Source: an uncultured Bacteroidota bacterium (GTDB lineage: Bacteria > Bacteroidota > Bacteroidia > Chitinophagales > Chitinophagaceae). Taken from it: DNA of 36,206 nt. The notes under the pieces were generated by a model, which worked only from the letters and a program-made list of their open reading frames with translations, was not told where the DNA came from and searched no databases. The position numbers and the translations under genes are program-made. Position 1 is the first letter of the stretch. Every line of letters starts with the position of its first letter. Location of the stretch: positions 1 to 36,206 of the forward strand of contig CAIQUX010000145.1 in NCBI GenBank assembly GCA_903875055.1. The letters are read 5' to 3'. Shown piece by piece: positions 15,881 to 24,483 of this stretch.

Positions 15881-16795
15881 ATGGTAAGAATCGGGATTAT
15901 CGGTAGCATGGAGCGAATCCGTTCGACAATGAATTATTTCCGGACAACAGAAGGTATCGTTATAAGCGGTGTGTTGTGTAATGATCAAACATGTGAAGAA
16001 CAGGGTGGCATTCGAACCGCTAACGATTATACTCAACTGATTGAATGGTCTGATGCGATTTACATCCTGTCGTGTGCACAAGATCAATATGAGACGTCGG
16101 TTCAATCGTTCAGGCAAGGGAAACACGTGTTTCTTGAACAAATTTCAACGCTCAGTGTTGATCAGATCGAACAACTACTCAAAAGCCGGAAAGAAGCTAA
16201 TGTAAAATGCATAATAGGCAGTCAGGAACTTTGTCATCCTGCGTTTCTCGCAATCAAAAAGCAGACAGCAAGCCCGCTTTTCATTGTATCTCAACGAAAC
16301 GTCGTATTTGATCCAGAAAATACAAAAAACATCATACTTGAATTGATGATGAAAGATATAGCCGTAGTCTTGAATCTCGCAAAAAGCGATATCAAACGGA
16401 TCTGGGCAAACGGCCACAAAATCATGAGTGAGCAGACTGATGTGGCAAATGCAAGACTTGAGTTTTCTAATGGATGTGTAGCTGTGCTGGCTGTAGATAA
16501 GAACGCATCGCACACTAAAAGCCATTTAAAAATTTATACAGAAAAAAACATTTTATCCATTGATTTTGAGCTGAACAGGACAAGCATCCTGCATCATCCG
16601 TTAAACGATCAACGTATCTTAACTTCCATTGATCTCCCACTTGAAGAAACTGACCCATTTCGCTATCAACTTGAGAATTTCAGGGATAGCATCCTAACCA
16701 ATGCCGACCCATTGCTTAAACTGCGAGAAGGATATAAAAAACTTGACATCGCCCATAAAATACTCAAAAAGATTCTCTCTTCGGGTGAAGAATAA
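15881..16795 (+). CDS. Gfo/Idh/MocA-family protein with altered catalytic motifs
   Basis: The 304-residue protein has the two-domain oxidoreductase layout: an N-terminal Rossmann domain (VRIGIIGSMERI, residues 2-13; GKHVFLEQIST, 80-90) and a C-terminal beta-sheet domain (about 120-304). The closest motif pattern is the UDP-amino-sugar 3-dehydrogenase-like Gfo/Idh group, for example LELMMKDIAVVLNLAKSDIK, followed by DVANARLEFSNGCVAVL. Key positions differ. The EKP motif is E86-Q87-I88, so the usual lysine is missing; the LMIHDID histidine is K158; the third glycine of GxGxxG is absent. It probably no longer works as a standard sugar dehydrogenase and may be a binding or scaffold protein. Genes downstream start within 40 bases. 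Confidence 0.85.
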   Translation: MVRIGIIGSMERIRSTMNYFRTTEGIVISGVLCNDQTCEEQGGIRTANDYTQLIEWSDAIYILSCAQDQYETSVQSFRQGKHVFLEQISTLSVDQIEQLLKSRKEANVKCIIGSQELCHPAFLAIKKQTASPLFIVSQRNVVFDPENTKNIILELMMKDIAVVLNLAKSDIKRIWANGHKIMSEQTDVANARLEFSNGCVAVLAVDKNASHTKSHLKIYTEKNILSIDFELNRTSILHHPLNDQRILTSIDLPLEETDPFRYQLENFRDSILTNADPLLKLREGYKKLDIAHKILKKILSSGEE

Positions 16796-16835
16796 AATAA
16801 TTCATAAAATCTTCCGTTAGTACAAAACTACTTGC

Positions 16836-17696
16836 ATGAAATATCTCCATTTATATTTACTATTTGTCATTCTTTCCTTCCAGGCTTGCAATATGGTAAA
16901 TCCAAAAGAGTCGATTCCGACCTATATAAAAATTGACAGTGTACATCTTACATCGACTGCACCGTTGATACATGGCTCAGTTTCCCAAAAGATAACTGAC
17001 GTGTGGGTCTATTACAACAGGCAACTTCTGGGCGCCTTCCAATTACCTGCCAAAGTACCTGTAATCTGTAGTACCCGAGGTGAGCTGGAAATCGTTGCAG
17101 GAATATGGGATAATGGACTTAGTGGCACGCGGGCAAAATATCCATTTTACACAGTCGACACCTTTTCGTTTGATCCAAGCCCTGCCGGTATCATCAACCA
17201 TATTCCGACATTCAATTACAGGACCGCTGACAGTCTATCAACTGCTTATTTTATTGAAGATTTCGAACAAGGAAATAGCTTCGGGCCATTATACGGAGAT
17301 ACGTCATTCATAAAGACAAATCTTCCTGGAGACGTTTTCGAAGGCAACTGGTCTAACAAACTGGAATTGTCTGAAACAGCCAAATTTGGTCAAAGCGCAA
17401 CCATACAAGAGTTCACGCTGCCAAATGATAAGATGTGTTATCTGGAATTGAACTACAAAAATGATATCCCATTTGAACTAAAGGCCGAAGTACATCAGTT
17501 GTCCAGTGTATTCAATGTCAAACTCATAGGCATGAATACAACTGATAAATGGGGAAAAATATACGTCAATTTTGGAACCGTAGCCGCATCCTACCCGAAT
17601 GCCACTTTTAAGTTCGTTCTTGAAGCGACCTTACCATCGGGCAAAACAACCGGAAAAGTATTGATTGACAATTTTAAAATCATTCATTTTAAATAA
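16836..17696 (+). CDS. Envelope lipoprotein of unknown function
   Basis: The protein has 286 residues with a lipoprotein signal peptide and a plausible lipobox FQAC (C18). The N-terminal half (about residues 28-130) reads as an Ig-like or carboxypeptidase-regulatory-like sheet: TYIKIDSVHLTST, KITDVWVYYNRQLLGAFQLP, then GIWDNGLSGTRAKYPFY. The C-terminal half (about 145-286) reads as a jelly-roll/carbohydrate-binding-like sheet with FIEDFEQGN, NWSNKLELSE, YLELNYKND and a terminal TGKVLIDNFKIIHF strand. I know of no named family. It starts 40 bases after the Gfo/Idh gene and ends three bases before the sugar transferase ATG, so a role in making or anchoring the same surface glycan is the natural inference. 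Confidence 0.8.
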   Translation: MKYLHLYLLFVILSFQACNMVNPKESIPTYIKIDSVHLTSTAPLIHGSVSQKITDVWVYYNRQLLGAFQLPAKVPVICSTRGELEIVAGIWDNGLSGTRAKYPFYTVDTFSFDPSPAGIINHIPTFNYRTADSLSTAYFIEDFEQGNSFGPLYGDTSFIKTNLPGDVFEGNWSNKLELSETAKFGQSATIQEFTLPNDKMCYLELNYKNDIPFELKAEVHQLSSVFNVKLIGMNTTDKWGKIYVNFGTVAASYPNATFKFVLEATLPSGKTTGKVLIDNFKIIHFK

Positions 17697-17699
17697 TTG

Positions 17700-19121
17700 A
17701 TGAAGAAAGAGGTAAAAACAGGAATTGCCTTATACACGTTCGCTGATTATTTTTCGGCGGCTGTCGCCTGGTTCCTGTTTTTATTTTACAGAAAGAATAA
17801 TGCATTCGATATCGGATTCTCTAATTACATTCAACATTTTTCAACCAAGGACGCTTTGTTCAGCTCGCTTCTGGTGCCACTAACATGGCTCATTCTGCAT
17901 ATGTTTTCCGGCGCCTATTTCAATCCTTACCGCAAGTCGAGGTTCATTGAAATATACCGCACCCTTATTATCACTATCCTTGGGAGCATTCTATTCTATT
18001 TCATTTTCATCATCAATGACATCAACAAGGATTATAGCTATTATTATCAATCCTTTTTCCTATACTTACTGATTCAATTTCTCCTTACATCCATCGGAAG
18101 AATTCTTGTATTACGTCGAATTAAGAAAAATATCAACAAAGGTGAGTTCGGATATAATACATTGATCATCGGTGGCAACCAGCAGGCCATTGCAATCTAT
18201 AAAGATATCAAAGACAATGAAGTCAAACTTGGATATAGCTTTAAAGGCTTTGTCTATGCTGATAACTCGGGAAGCAATGGCATGAGCGCGTATCTTCCTA
18301 AACTCGGAAGTATCAATGAACTGGAAAAGATCATTGATGAACATTGTATCGAGGAAGTAATTATTGCCATCGACACTTCTGAACATGACAAATTACAATA
18401 TATTCTGGCTCAACTTTCACATCGCAAAGTGATCATCAAAATCACACCTGACCTATACGATATCATTTCCGGCTCGGTAAAAACAAGCAATGTTTTTGCT
18501 GCTATCCTGATTGAAATTTACCCGGAACTGATGCCCGATTGGCAACGAGTGATTAAGCGGGCGCTCGATATTTTCATTTCAACTTTGGTATTACTCCTGC
18601 TAAGTCCATTATATATTTTATCGGCGTTGAAAGTAAAATCCTCGTCCCATGGACCTGTATTTTACAAACAAAAAAGAATCGGCTTATATGGCAAACCATT
18701 CTGGATCTATAAATTCAGATCTATGGTACTGAATGCCGAAGACAACGGCCCCTCGCTTTCGAGTGAGAATGATCCGCGTATCACCAAATGGGGACGGGTG
18801 ATGCGCAAATGGCGTATCGATGAATTACCCCAATTCTATAATATTATCAAAGGTGACATGTCCTTAGTTGGCCCGAGACCAGAGCGTAAATATTATATCG
18901 ATATCATTTCCCAAACACACCCGCACTATAAATATCTGCACAAAGTAAAACCCGGCCTTTCGTCATGGGGCATGGTAAAATTCGGGTATGCCGAAAACAC
19001 GGGTGAAATGATAGAGCGAATGCGTTATGACCTGCTCTATATCAAAAACTGTTCGCTGGTGCTTGATTTCAAAATCATGATTTACACTATTTTGGTTATC
19101 TTGCAGGGCAGAGGAAAATAA
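17700..19121 (+). CDS. Polyprenyl-phosphate glycosyl-1-phosphate transferase (WcaJ/exopolysaccharide type)
   Basis: The enzyme loads the first sugar phosphate from a UDP-sugar onto undecaprenyl phosphate at the inner membrane to start a surface polysaccharide. The 474-residue protein has four N-terminal hydrophobic segments (about 12-125) and a Rossmann-like middle (GYNTLIIGGNQQAIAIYKDI, 150-270). A fifth hydrophobic segment precedes the catalytic domain (about 280-474). There the motifs are YKQKRIGLYGKPFWIYKFRSM, RITKWGRVMRKWRIDELPQ, IKGDMSLVGPRPE and KPGLSSWGMV. The full-length form with CoA-binding-like middle is typical. The ATG at 17700 is used; an adjacent TTG at 17697 is in frame. No Wzx, Wzy or Wza genes are nearby, so it is an isolated initiator. 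Confidence 0.95.
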   Translation: MKKEVKTGIALYTFADYFSAAVAWFLFLFYRKNNAFDIGFSNYIQHFSTKDALFSSLLVPLTWLILHMFSGAYFNPYRKSRFIEIYRTLIITILGSILFYFIFIINDINKDYSYYYQSFFLYLLIQFLLTSIGRILVLRRIKKNINKGEFGYNTLIIGGNQQAIAIYKDIKDNEVKLGYSFKGFVYADNSGSNGMSAYLPKLGSINELEKIIDEHCIEEVIIAIDTSEHDKLQYILAQLSHRKVIIKITPDLYDIISGSVKTSNVFAAILIEIYPELMPDWQRVIKRALDIFISTLVLLLLSPLYILSALKVKSSSHGPVFYKQKRIGLYGKPFWIYKFRSMVLNAEDNGPSLSSENDPRITKWGRVMRKWRIDELPQFYNIIKGDMSLVGPRPERKYYIDIISQTHPHYKYLHKVKPGLSSWGMVKFGYAENTGEMIERMRYDLLYIKNCSLVLDFKIMIYTILVILQGRGK

Positions 19122-19127
19122 CTGCTT

Positions 19128-22100
19128 ATGCTCAGACGTCTTTTATCATTGCTGCTTCTCTCGGGAAGCTTTTCTATATATGGCCAAACAAGCTATTTTC
19201 AACAACATGTCAGTTATGCCCTTGACGTAAGTCTCGACGACATACAACATATCTTATCAGGGAGTGAAAAAATAGTGTATACGAATCATTCAAAGGACAC
19301 ACTGAAATCCATCTATTTTCATCTTTGGCCCAATGCCTATAAAAATGACCGCAGCAGATTTACAGAACAAAACGTTGAAAACGGACAGACTAGATTCTAT
19401 TACAGCAAAGAGGATGAGAAAGGATATATCGACAGCCTGAATTTCAGAGTCAATAATGAAGCGGTGAATATCAGCAATTATAACAACCATGAAGATATTA
19501 TTCTTCTGGAATTAAATTCGCCACTGCCACCTCAACAATCCATCGAGATTTCGACGCCATTCAAGGTAAAAATACCTTATACGTTTTCAAGACTTGGACA
19601 TGTAGGACAATCATATCAGATTTCACAATGGTATCCCAAACCCGCTGTATATGACAAGGAAGGCTGGCATCCTATGCCTTATCTCGATCAGGGGGAATTC
19701 TATAGCGAGTATGGCGATTTTGATGTGCGAATAACCCTCCCATCAAACTATGTGGTGGCTGCAACCGGCGACCTTCAAGAAGAAAGTGAAAAACAATTTA
19801 TTACATCTAAAATAAATCATCCTGACTCTTCCGGTATCAAAACCGATTCGAATATTGTCAGTTCCTCAGTTCTTAAAACCATTTCCTTCAAGCAATCCAA
19901 TGTACACGATTTTGCCTGGTTTGCAGACAAGCGTTTTCAGGTCGAAAGAACCATTGATACACTAGCTTCTGGGAAAACTGTTGGTTGTTTCAGTTATTAC
20001 AAACCATTCCATAGCAGGTATTACAGAGGAAGTTCCAAAATCGTTGCCAGCACCATTTCCTATCTGTCAGAACATGTCGGTGAATATCCATACAAACATG
20101 CGAGCATAGTTGATGGTTCATTGATAGCAGGCGACGGCATGGAATATCCGAATGTAGCTGTGATCGGCGGCGTGAATTCTGTATCGTCGCTTGAGACTAT
20201 CATCATCCACGAAGTAGGCCATAATTGGTTTTATGGCTTACTGGGAAGCAATGAAAGAGATCATCCTTGGATGGATGAAAGCATCAACTCATTTTATGAA
20301 AAGGAAATCAAAAGCCTGATCCGAAAAGATACCAATGATACAAGAATTGAAGAACGCATAGATGTCTTTGGCAATAAACTGAATGGTGTTTTTCTTTATC
20401 AAATGAGTGCCAGAAGAAATACAGATCAAAAGGCCAGTTTACCATCAACAGATTTTACCTACTTCAATTATGGCAGCATCATCTATCAAAAAACACCGAT
20501 GCTGATTGCCTATTTGAAAGCCTATCTTGGTGAAGTAACCTTTGACAGGGCTATGAAACGCTACTATGCAGAATGGCATTTCAAACATCCGATGCCTGAT
20601 GATTTTAAAAGAATCCTATGTGAAGAAAGCGGCAAAGATCTCCGCTGGTTTTTTGAAGACGGAATGAATTCAACCAAGAAGATTGATTTCAAAATCAAAT
20701 CGGTGTCGATGAAAGAAAATACAACGTTGGTGAAGGTTATTAGCCGCACAGATTTCACAGGCCCTATTCCCGTCAATGCCTGTCGAGGAAAAAATATTAT
20801 CGAGACACAGTGGGTCGAATATCCATATTCCGAAGCCGCGACTTTCAATGGGCTCCCTTCTAACATAACCTCATTCAGGATCGATGCTCAAGAGCAGATT
20901 CCGGAAATAAAAATTTCAAACAATCAATACAGAACAAACTCTCTCTTACATCGTTTTCAACCAAACATACGCTTGGGTGATGGACTCGGCGTAACAAATA
21001 AAAACCAACTCTATCTGCTACCTGCAATCGGATATAATTTCTATGACAAATTCATGCTGGGCGGCGTACTTCACAATCTGATATTACCTAATCCGAAATT
21101 TCAATTCGCATTATCACCTCTGTATAGCTTTGGAACAAAAAGTCTGACAGGTAGCGGCTTCATGTCATATTCAATCTTACCCCATGGCATAGCCAATGAA
21201 ATTACATTTGCCATACAAGGGCGAACTTATCATCATGATGAAAGCCATCTCAATATCAATCATTCCATCTATGCGCGACATATTAAATTAATGCCTTCAG
21301 TTACAATTGATTTTAAAAAGAACATAGCCCGTTCACCTGTCAACAATCAGTTAGAGTTGCGTTATTATCATATCATGAATCAATCGTTTTATTTTACACA
21401 AAGCAACACAGACAGCTTGTATCGCCCTGCTTTGGGAGAGTTCGCCACCACCCGATATGGTTCAGTTAAATTCTCACATAAAAACAATCGCACCTTCAAT
21501 CCATATTATTATAACATGTGTGCACTAGGCAATGATGAATTTGCCAAAGCATCTATAGAGGCTGGCATACGTATTGATTATTCGCAAAAAGGGAAAGCCT
21601 TTTATGGTCGGATATTTGGTGGGAAGTTTTTTGATTTCAAAAACAGCAACAATCCATTTACCCTACAAAAACACTTTTTAAGCTCCACGTATTCTTCAGC
21701 CAATGACTTCTTATATGATGAAGTTTATCTTGGAAGGAATGAACAAAACGGAATCCTATCGCAACAGATATCCATGCAGGAAGGAGGATTCAAGATCAGA
21801 TCGCAATTCCTGAATAATCCGATTGGACAAAACAATAATTGGCTGACAGCCATCAATCTGCGAAGTGACTTACCCATCAAACTACCATTGAAAGTACAAG
21901 TATTTGCAGATGCAGGAACGTATGCCGATGCAGCCAAACTGAACAGTAGCGGCAAGAAAGCCATCTTCGATGCAGGTCTTGAAATTCATTTTTTTAAAGA
22001 AATGCTGAATATCTATGTACCTCTTTTGATGAGTAAAGATTTTCAGGATTACACCAAAAGTACCTATCCTAAAAACAGATTATTGCACTCCATCAGTTTC

Positions 22101-22163
22101 AGCTTTAATATAAATCGAATCAATTGGTTCAAGACGCAACAAGTAATTGACTTATTCAATTAA
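19128..22163 (+). CDS. M1-family zinc metallopeptidase fused to a predicted outer-membrane barrel
   Basis: The 1011-residue protein has a signal peptide (to about GQT, residue 21). The M1 aminopeptidase-like part (about 30-530) has the zinc motif HEVGH (H361, E362, H365), the third ligand E384 in WMDESINSF, and GMEYP (337-341) in the place of the GAMEN exopeptidase motif. After an Ig-like linker (about 530-600), residues about 610-1011 consist of alternating amphipathic strands with glycine/aromatic turns (NQLYLLPAIGYNFYDKFMLGGVL, FGTKSLTGSGFMSYSI, YHIMNQSFYFT). This looks like a surface-antigen-type beta barrel. It begins six bases after the sugar transferase stop. Peptide cleavage at the outer membrane is inferred. 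Confidence 0.9.
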   Translation: MLRRLLSLLLLSGSFSIYGQTSYFQQHVSYALDVSLDDIQHILSGSEKIVYTNHSKDTLKSIYFHLWPNAYKNDRSRFTEQNVENGQTRFYYSKEDEKGYIDSLNFRVNNEAVNISNYNNHEDIILLELNSPLPPQQSIEISTPFKVKIPYTFSRLGHVGQSYQISQWYPKPAVYDKEGWHPMPYLDQGEFYSEYGDFDVRITLPSNYVVAATGDLQEESEKQFITSKINHPDSSGIKTDSNIVSSSVLKTISFKQSNVHDFAWFADKRFQVERTIDTLASGKTVGCFSYYKPFHSRYYRGSSKIVASTISYLSEHVGEYPYKHASIVDGSLIAGDGMEYPNVAVIGGVNSVSSLETIIIHEVGHNWFYGLLGSNERDHPWMDESINSFYEKEIKSLIRKDTNDTRIEERIDVFGNKLNGVFLYQMSARRNTDQKASLPSTDFTYFNYGSIIYQKTPMLIAYLKAYLGEVTFDRAMKRYYAEWHFKHPMPDDFKRILCEESGKDLRWFFEDGMNSTKKIDFKIKSVSMKENTTLVKVISRTDFTGPIPVNACRGKNIIETQWVEYPYSEAATFNGLPSNITSFRIDAQEQIPEIKISNNQYRTNSLLHRFQPNIRLGDGLGVTNKNQLYLLPAIGYNFYDKFMLGGVLHNLILPNPKFQFALSPLYSFGTKSLTGSGFMSYSILPHGIANEITFAIQGRTYHHDESHLNINHSIYARHIKLMPSVTIDFKKNIARSPVNNQLELRYYHIMNQSFYFTQSNTDSLYRPALGEFATTRYGSVKFSHKNNRTFNPYYYNMCALGNDEFAKASIEAGIRIDYSQKGKAFYGRIFGGKFFDFKNSNNPFTLQKHFLSSTYSSANDFLYDEVYLGRNEQNGILSQQISMQEGGFKIRSQFLNNPIGQNNNWLTAINLRSDLPIKLPLKVQVFADAGTYADAAKLNSSGKKAIFDAGLEIHFFKEMLNIYVPLLMSKDFQDYTKSTYPKNRLLHSISFSFNINRINWFKTQQVIDLFN

Positions 22164-22199
22164 TCACCTTTAATTTTTTCAAACACTACATTCTTTCGT

Positions 22200-24017
22200 A
22201 TGAAACGATTTTACAAATTACCCTTTCTTGCACTCGTCAGCATTTGCTTTTCGCTGAAACCAATTTTCGCTCAACTGACACCCTATGAAATTCATGGAAA
22301 AAATTATTCGGCTACGTATGAAGAATGCATTGATTATTACCAGGAATTGGACCGCGTGCATGCTTGTATTTCAATGGAAACGATGGGCATGACTGACGCC
22401 GGGTTGCCATTGCATGTGGTGATGGTAAGCCGTAACGGAAAAAATAATCCTGAGATTTGGAAAAAGAAAAACATGCTTGTCATACTCATCAATAACGGTA
22501 TACATCCTGGCGAGCCCGATGGCATTGATGCGTCAATGATGCTGGCCCGAGATGCAGCGCGACAAATCGAAGAAACGGATAGTTTCCCTTCGAATGTGGC
22601 ATTGGCTATTATTCCGGTATATAACATAGGTGGTTGTCTGAATCGAAGTGAATACTATCGGGTTGACCAAAACGGCCCTGAGGCTTTCGGATCCAGAGGT
22701 AATTCGCAGAACCTTGACCTCAACCGAGACTTTATCAAATGCGACAGCAAGGAAGCACGAAGCTTTGCTGAAATCTTTCATTGGATACAACCTGATATCT
22801 TCATCGATAATCATGTGAGCGATGGCGCCGATTATCAGCATGTGATGACACTCGCCACCACACAACATAATAAACTCGGAGGCGTCATGGGGGAATATCT
22901 GAATCAGGTATTTGAACCTGAATTATATCGCGACATGAAGACAAAAAATTATCCGATGATTCCTTATGTGAATGTATGGGGTAAGGATGCACGTACCGGA
23001 TGGTCAGAATTTTTTGACGGCCCACGCTATAGCAGCGGATATGCATCGTTGTTCAATGTATTCGCCTTCACCTTTGAAACACATATGCTGAAACCCTATC
23101 CACAACGGGTTGATGCTACTTATCAGCTGATGCAAAGTGTGATCACATATAGCGCTGAACATGCAGATACTTTAAAGACCTTGAGGCAATTACAAATCGA
23201 CAGTCAGTTGAAACAACGAATCTTTCCTTTGACATGGAGTAACGACGATACTAAGTATACTGAGCTCGAATTCAAAGGATATCCTAACAAGACGAGAAAC
23301 AGTAAGGTATCAAATTTACCCGTGAAATATTATGACCGGAATGAACCATATACTGAAAATATCAAGTTTTATAATACGTACAAACCAAGCATTTCTGTCG
23401 AGGCTCCGGAAGCCTATATCATACCTCAAGGCTGGTGGCCGGTTATCGACTTGCTGCAATTAAACGATGTAGAGATGGAACGATTTGCCGAAAATCAATC
23501 TGTTGATGCGGAGGTATATAAAATACTCAATTACAAATCGGGCGACATACCTTATGAGGAACATCATCCGAACAGCAAAACAGAAGTAGAGACTCAACAC
23601 CTGAAAGTAGATGTTCGAAAAGGCGATTATTATATTCCTCTCAATCAGCCTGCCAAACGATTCATTATTGAAGTGCTGGAGCCTCAGGCCGGAGATAGTT
23701 ATTTCTACTGGAACTTCTTCGATGCGATCCTTGTTCAAAAAGAAGGATATAGTGATTATGCATATGAAGAAAATGCCGCTGAGTATCTTTTAGCTCATCC
23801 TGAAGTGCAAGTCTTACTAAATGAAAAACGCCAAACCGATACCGCCTTCGCGGCTAATGCAGGCGCACAACTTGACTTTGTTTACAGACATTCGCCATAT
23901 ATCGAACCTCGTCATAATTTGTATCCGGTGTATCGAATCAATCACTCGGTGCAGTCGGGCATCCTTCCTGAAAAGATGAAACTAAAAAACGAAACAAGAG
24001 TCAAAGAGGATGAGTAA
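22200..24017 (+). CDS. M14-type zinc carboxypeptidase-like exported protein
   Basis: The 605-residue protein has a signal peptide ending near IFAQ (residue 25). The M14 core fits: NNGIHPGEPDG gives the zinc pair H102-x2-E105, IDNHVSD gives the third ligand H205, NLDLNRDF places N175-R176 as the carboxylate-binding pair, and FTFETHM gives a candidate catalytic E293. The remaining 300 residues form a C-terminal extension without known motif but with several Trp-rich segments (GWWPVIDLL, YFYWNFFDAIL). Large exported M14 proteins of this kind are common in Bacteroidota. It starts 36 bases after the M1 peptidase and probably shares its transcript, giving two zinc peptidases in a row. The substrate is unknown. 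Confidence 0.9.
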   Translation: MKRFYKLPFLALVSICFSLKPIFAQLTPYEIHGKNYSATYEECIDYYQELDRVHACISMETMGMTDAGLPLHVVMVSRNGKNNPEIWKKKNMLVILINNGIHPGEPDGIDASMMLARDAARQIEETDSFPSNVALAIIPVYNIGGCLNRSEYYRVDQNGPEAFGSRGNSQNLDLNRDFIKCDSKEARSFAEIFHWIQPDIFIDNHVSDGADYQHVMTLATTQHNKLGGVMGEYLNQVFEPELYRDMKTKNYPMIPYVNVWGKDARTGWSEFFDGPRYSSGYASLFNVFAFTFETHMLKPYPQRVDATYQLMQSVITYSAEHADTLKTLRQLQIDSQLKQRIFPLTWSNDDTKYTELEFKGYPNKTRNSKVSNLPVKYYDRNEPYTENIKFYNTYKPSISVEAPEAYIIPQGWWPVIDLLQLNDVEMERFAENQSVDAEVYKILNYKSGDIPYEEHHPNSKTEVETQHLKVDVRKGDYYIPLNQPAKRFIIEVLEPQAGDSYFYWNFFDAILVQKEGYSDYAYEENAAEYLLAHPEVQVLLNEKRQTDTAFAANAGAQLDFVYRHSPYIEPRHNLYPVYRINHSVQSGILPEKMKLKNETRVKEDE

Positions 24018-24051
24018 TTCAATGAGTGTACATCCCGAAATTCATAAGTAG

Positions 24052-24059
24052 TATCTTTG
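24052..24059 (+). promoter_or_regulatory. -7-like box directly before the HsdR_N gene (possible leaderless start)
   Basis: TATCTTTG at 24052-24059 matches TAnnTTTG exactly and ends five bases before the ATG at 24065. No -33 TTG is evident. It argues against the in-frame GTG at 24026. Confidence 0.45.
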
Positions 24060-24064
24060 GCATT

Positions 24065-24478
24065 ATGCACGAAGAGCGTTTTAAATTCAAACAAGAAAAC
24101 GGCAAGGAATATATTTACGATACCAATCGAAAAAAATTTGTGGTATTGACAGCTGAAGAATGGGTCAGACAAAATGCATTATATCATCTGATGCATGTAT
24201 TGCACTATCCTGCGGCGGTCATTTCGGTTGAGAAACAAATCAAGATCGGCTCTCGAAACAGGCGCTATGATATCGTTGTTTATAAGAATAGCACTCCCTG
24301 GCTGATTGTTGAATGCAAAAGTGAAAAGGAAGTGCTTAATGACAAGGTATTGAGTCAGCTCCTGTCATACAACAGCATCCTCGAAGTTTCGTACCTGACT
24401 ATCACCAACGGCACTCACATCATGACGTATGACATTGGGGCACAAACATGGAAGAATGAATTTCCATGTTATAGCTAG
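24065..24478 (+). CDS. Solitary HsdR N-terminal-like nuclease-fold protein
   Basis: This 137-residue protein matches the type I restriction enzyme R-subunit N-terminal domain (HSDR_N type). It has a helical lead-in (AEEWVRQNALYHLMHVLHYP), then the PD-(D/E)xK core: RRYDIVVY (D69), LIVECKS (E83, K85) and the QLLSYN helix (Q98), and finally a strand ITNGTHIMTYDI. All nuclease-core residues are present. There is no helicase domain and no hsdM or hsdS nearby, so it is not a working restriction system. Stand-alone copies are widespread in Bacteroidota next to housekeeping genes; their job is not known to me. The in-frame GTG at 24026 lies upstream of a promoter-like box, so the ATG at 24065 is chosen. 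It converges on the FAH gene with five bases between stops. Confidence 0.88.
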   Translation: MHEERFKFKQENGKEYIYDTNRKKFVVLTAEEWVRQNALYHLMHVLHYPAAVISVEKQIKIGSRNRRYDIVVYKNSTPWLIVECKSEKEVLNDKVLSQLLSYNSILEVSYLTITNGTHIMTYDIGAQTWKNEFPCYS

Positions 24479-24483
24479 TCTTT

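Noticed and set aside
17700-19121. Part of a full capsule or exopolysaccharide cluster
   Set aside because: No Wzx, Wzy, Wza/Wzc or glycosyltransferase gene lies next to it; the neighbours are peptidases and a lipoprotein.
24065-24478. Type I restriction-modification system
   Set aside because: Only an N-terminal R-like domain is present; there is no helicase motor, hsdM or hsdS in the surrounding genes.
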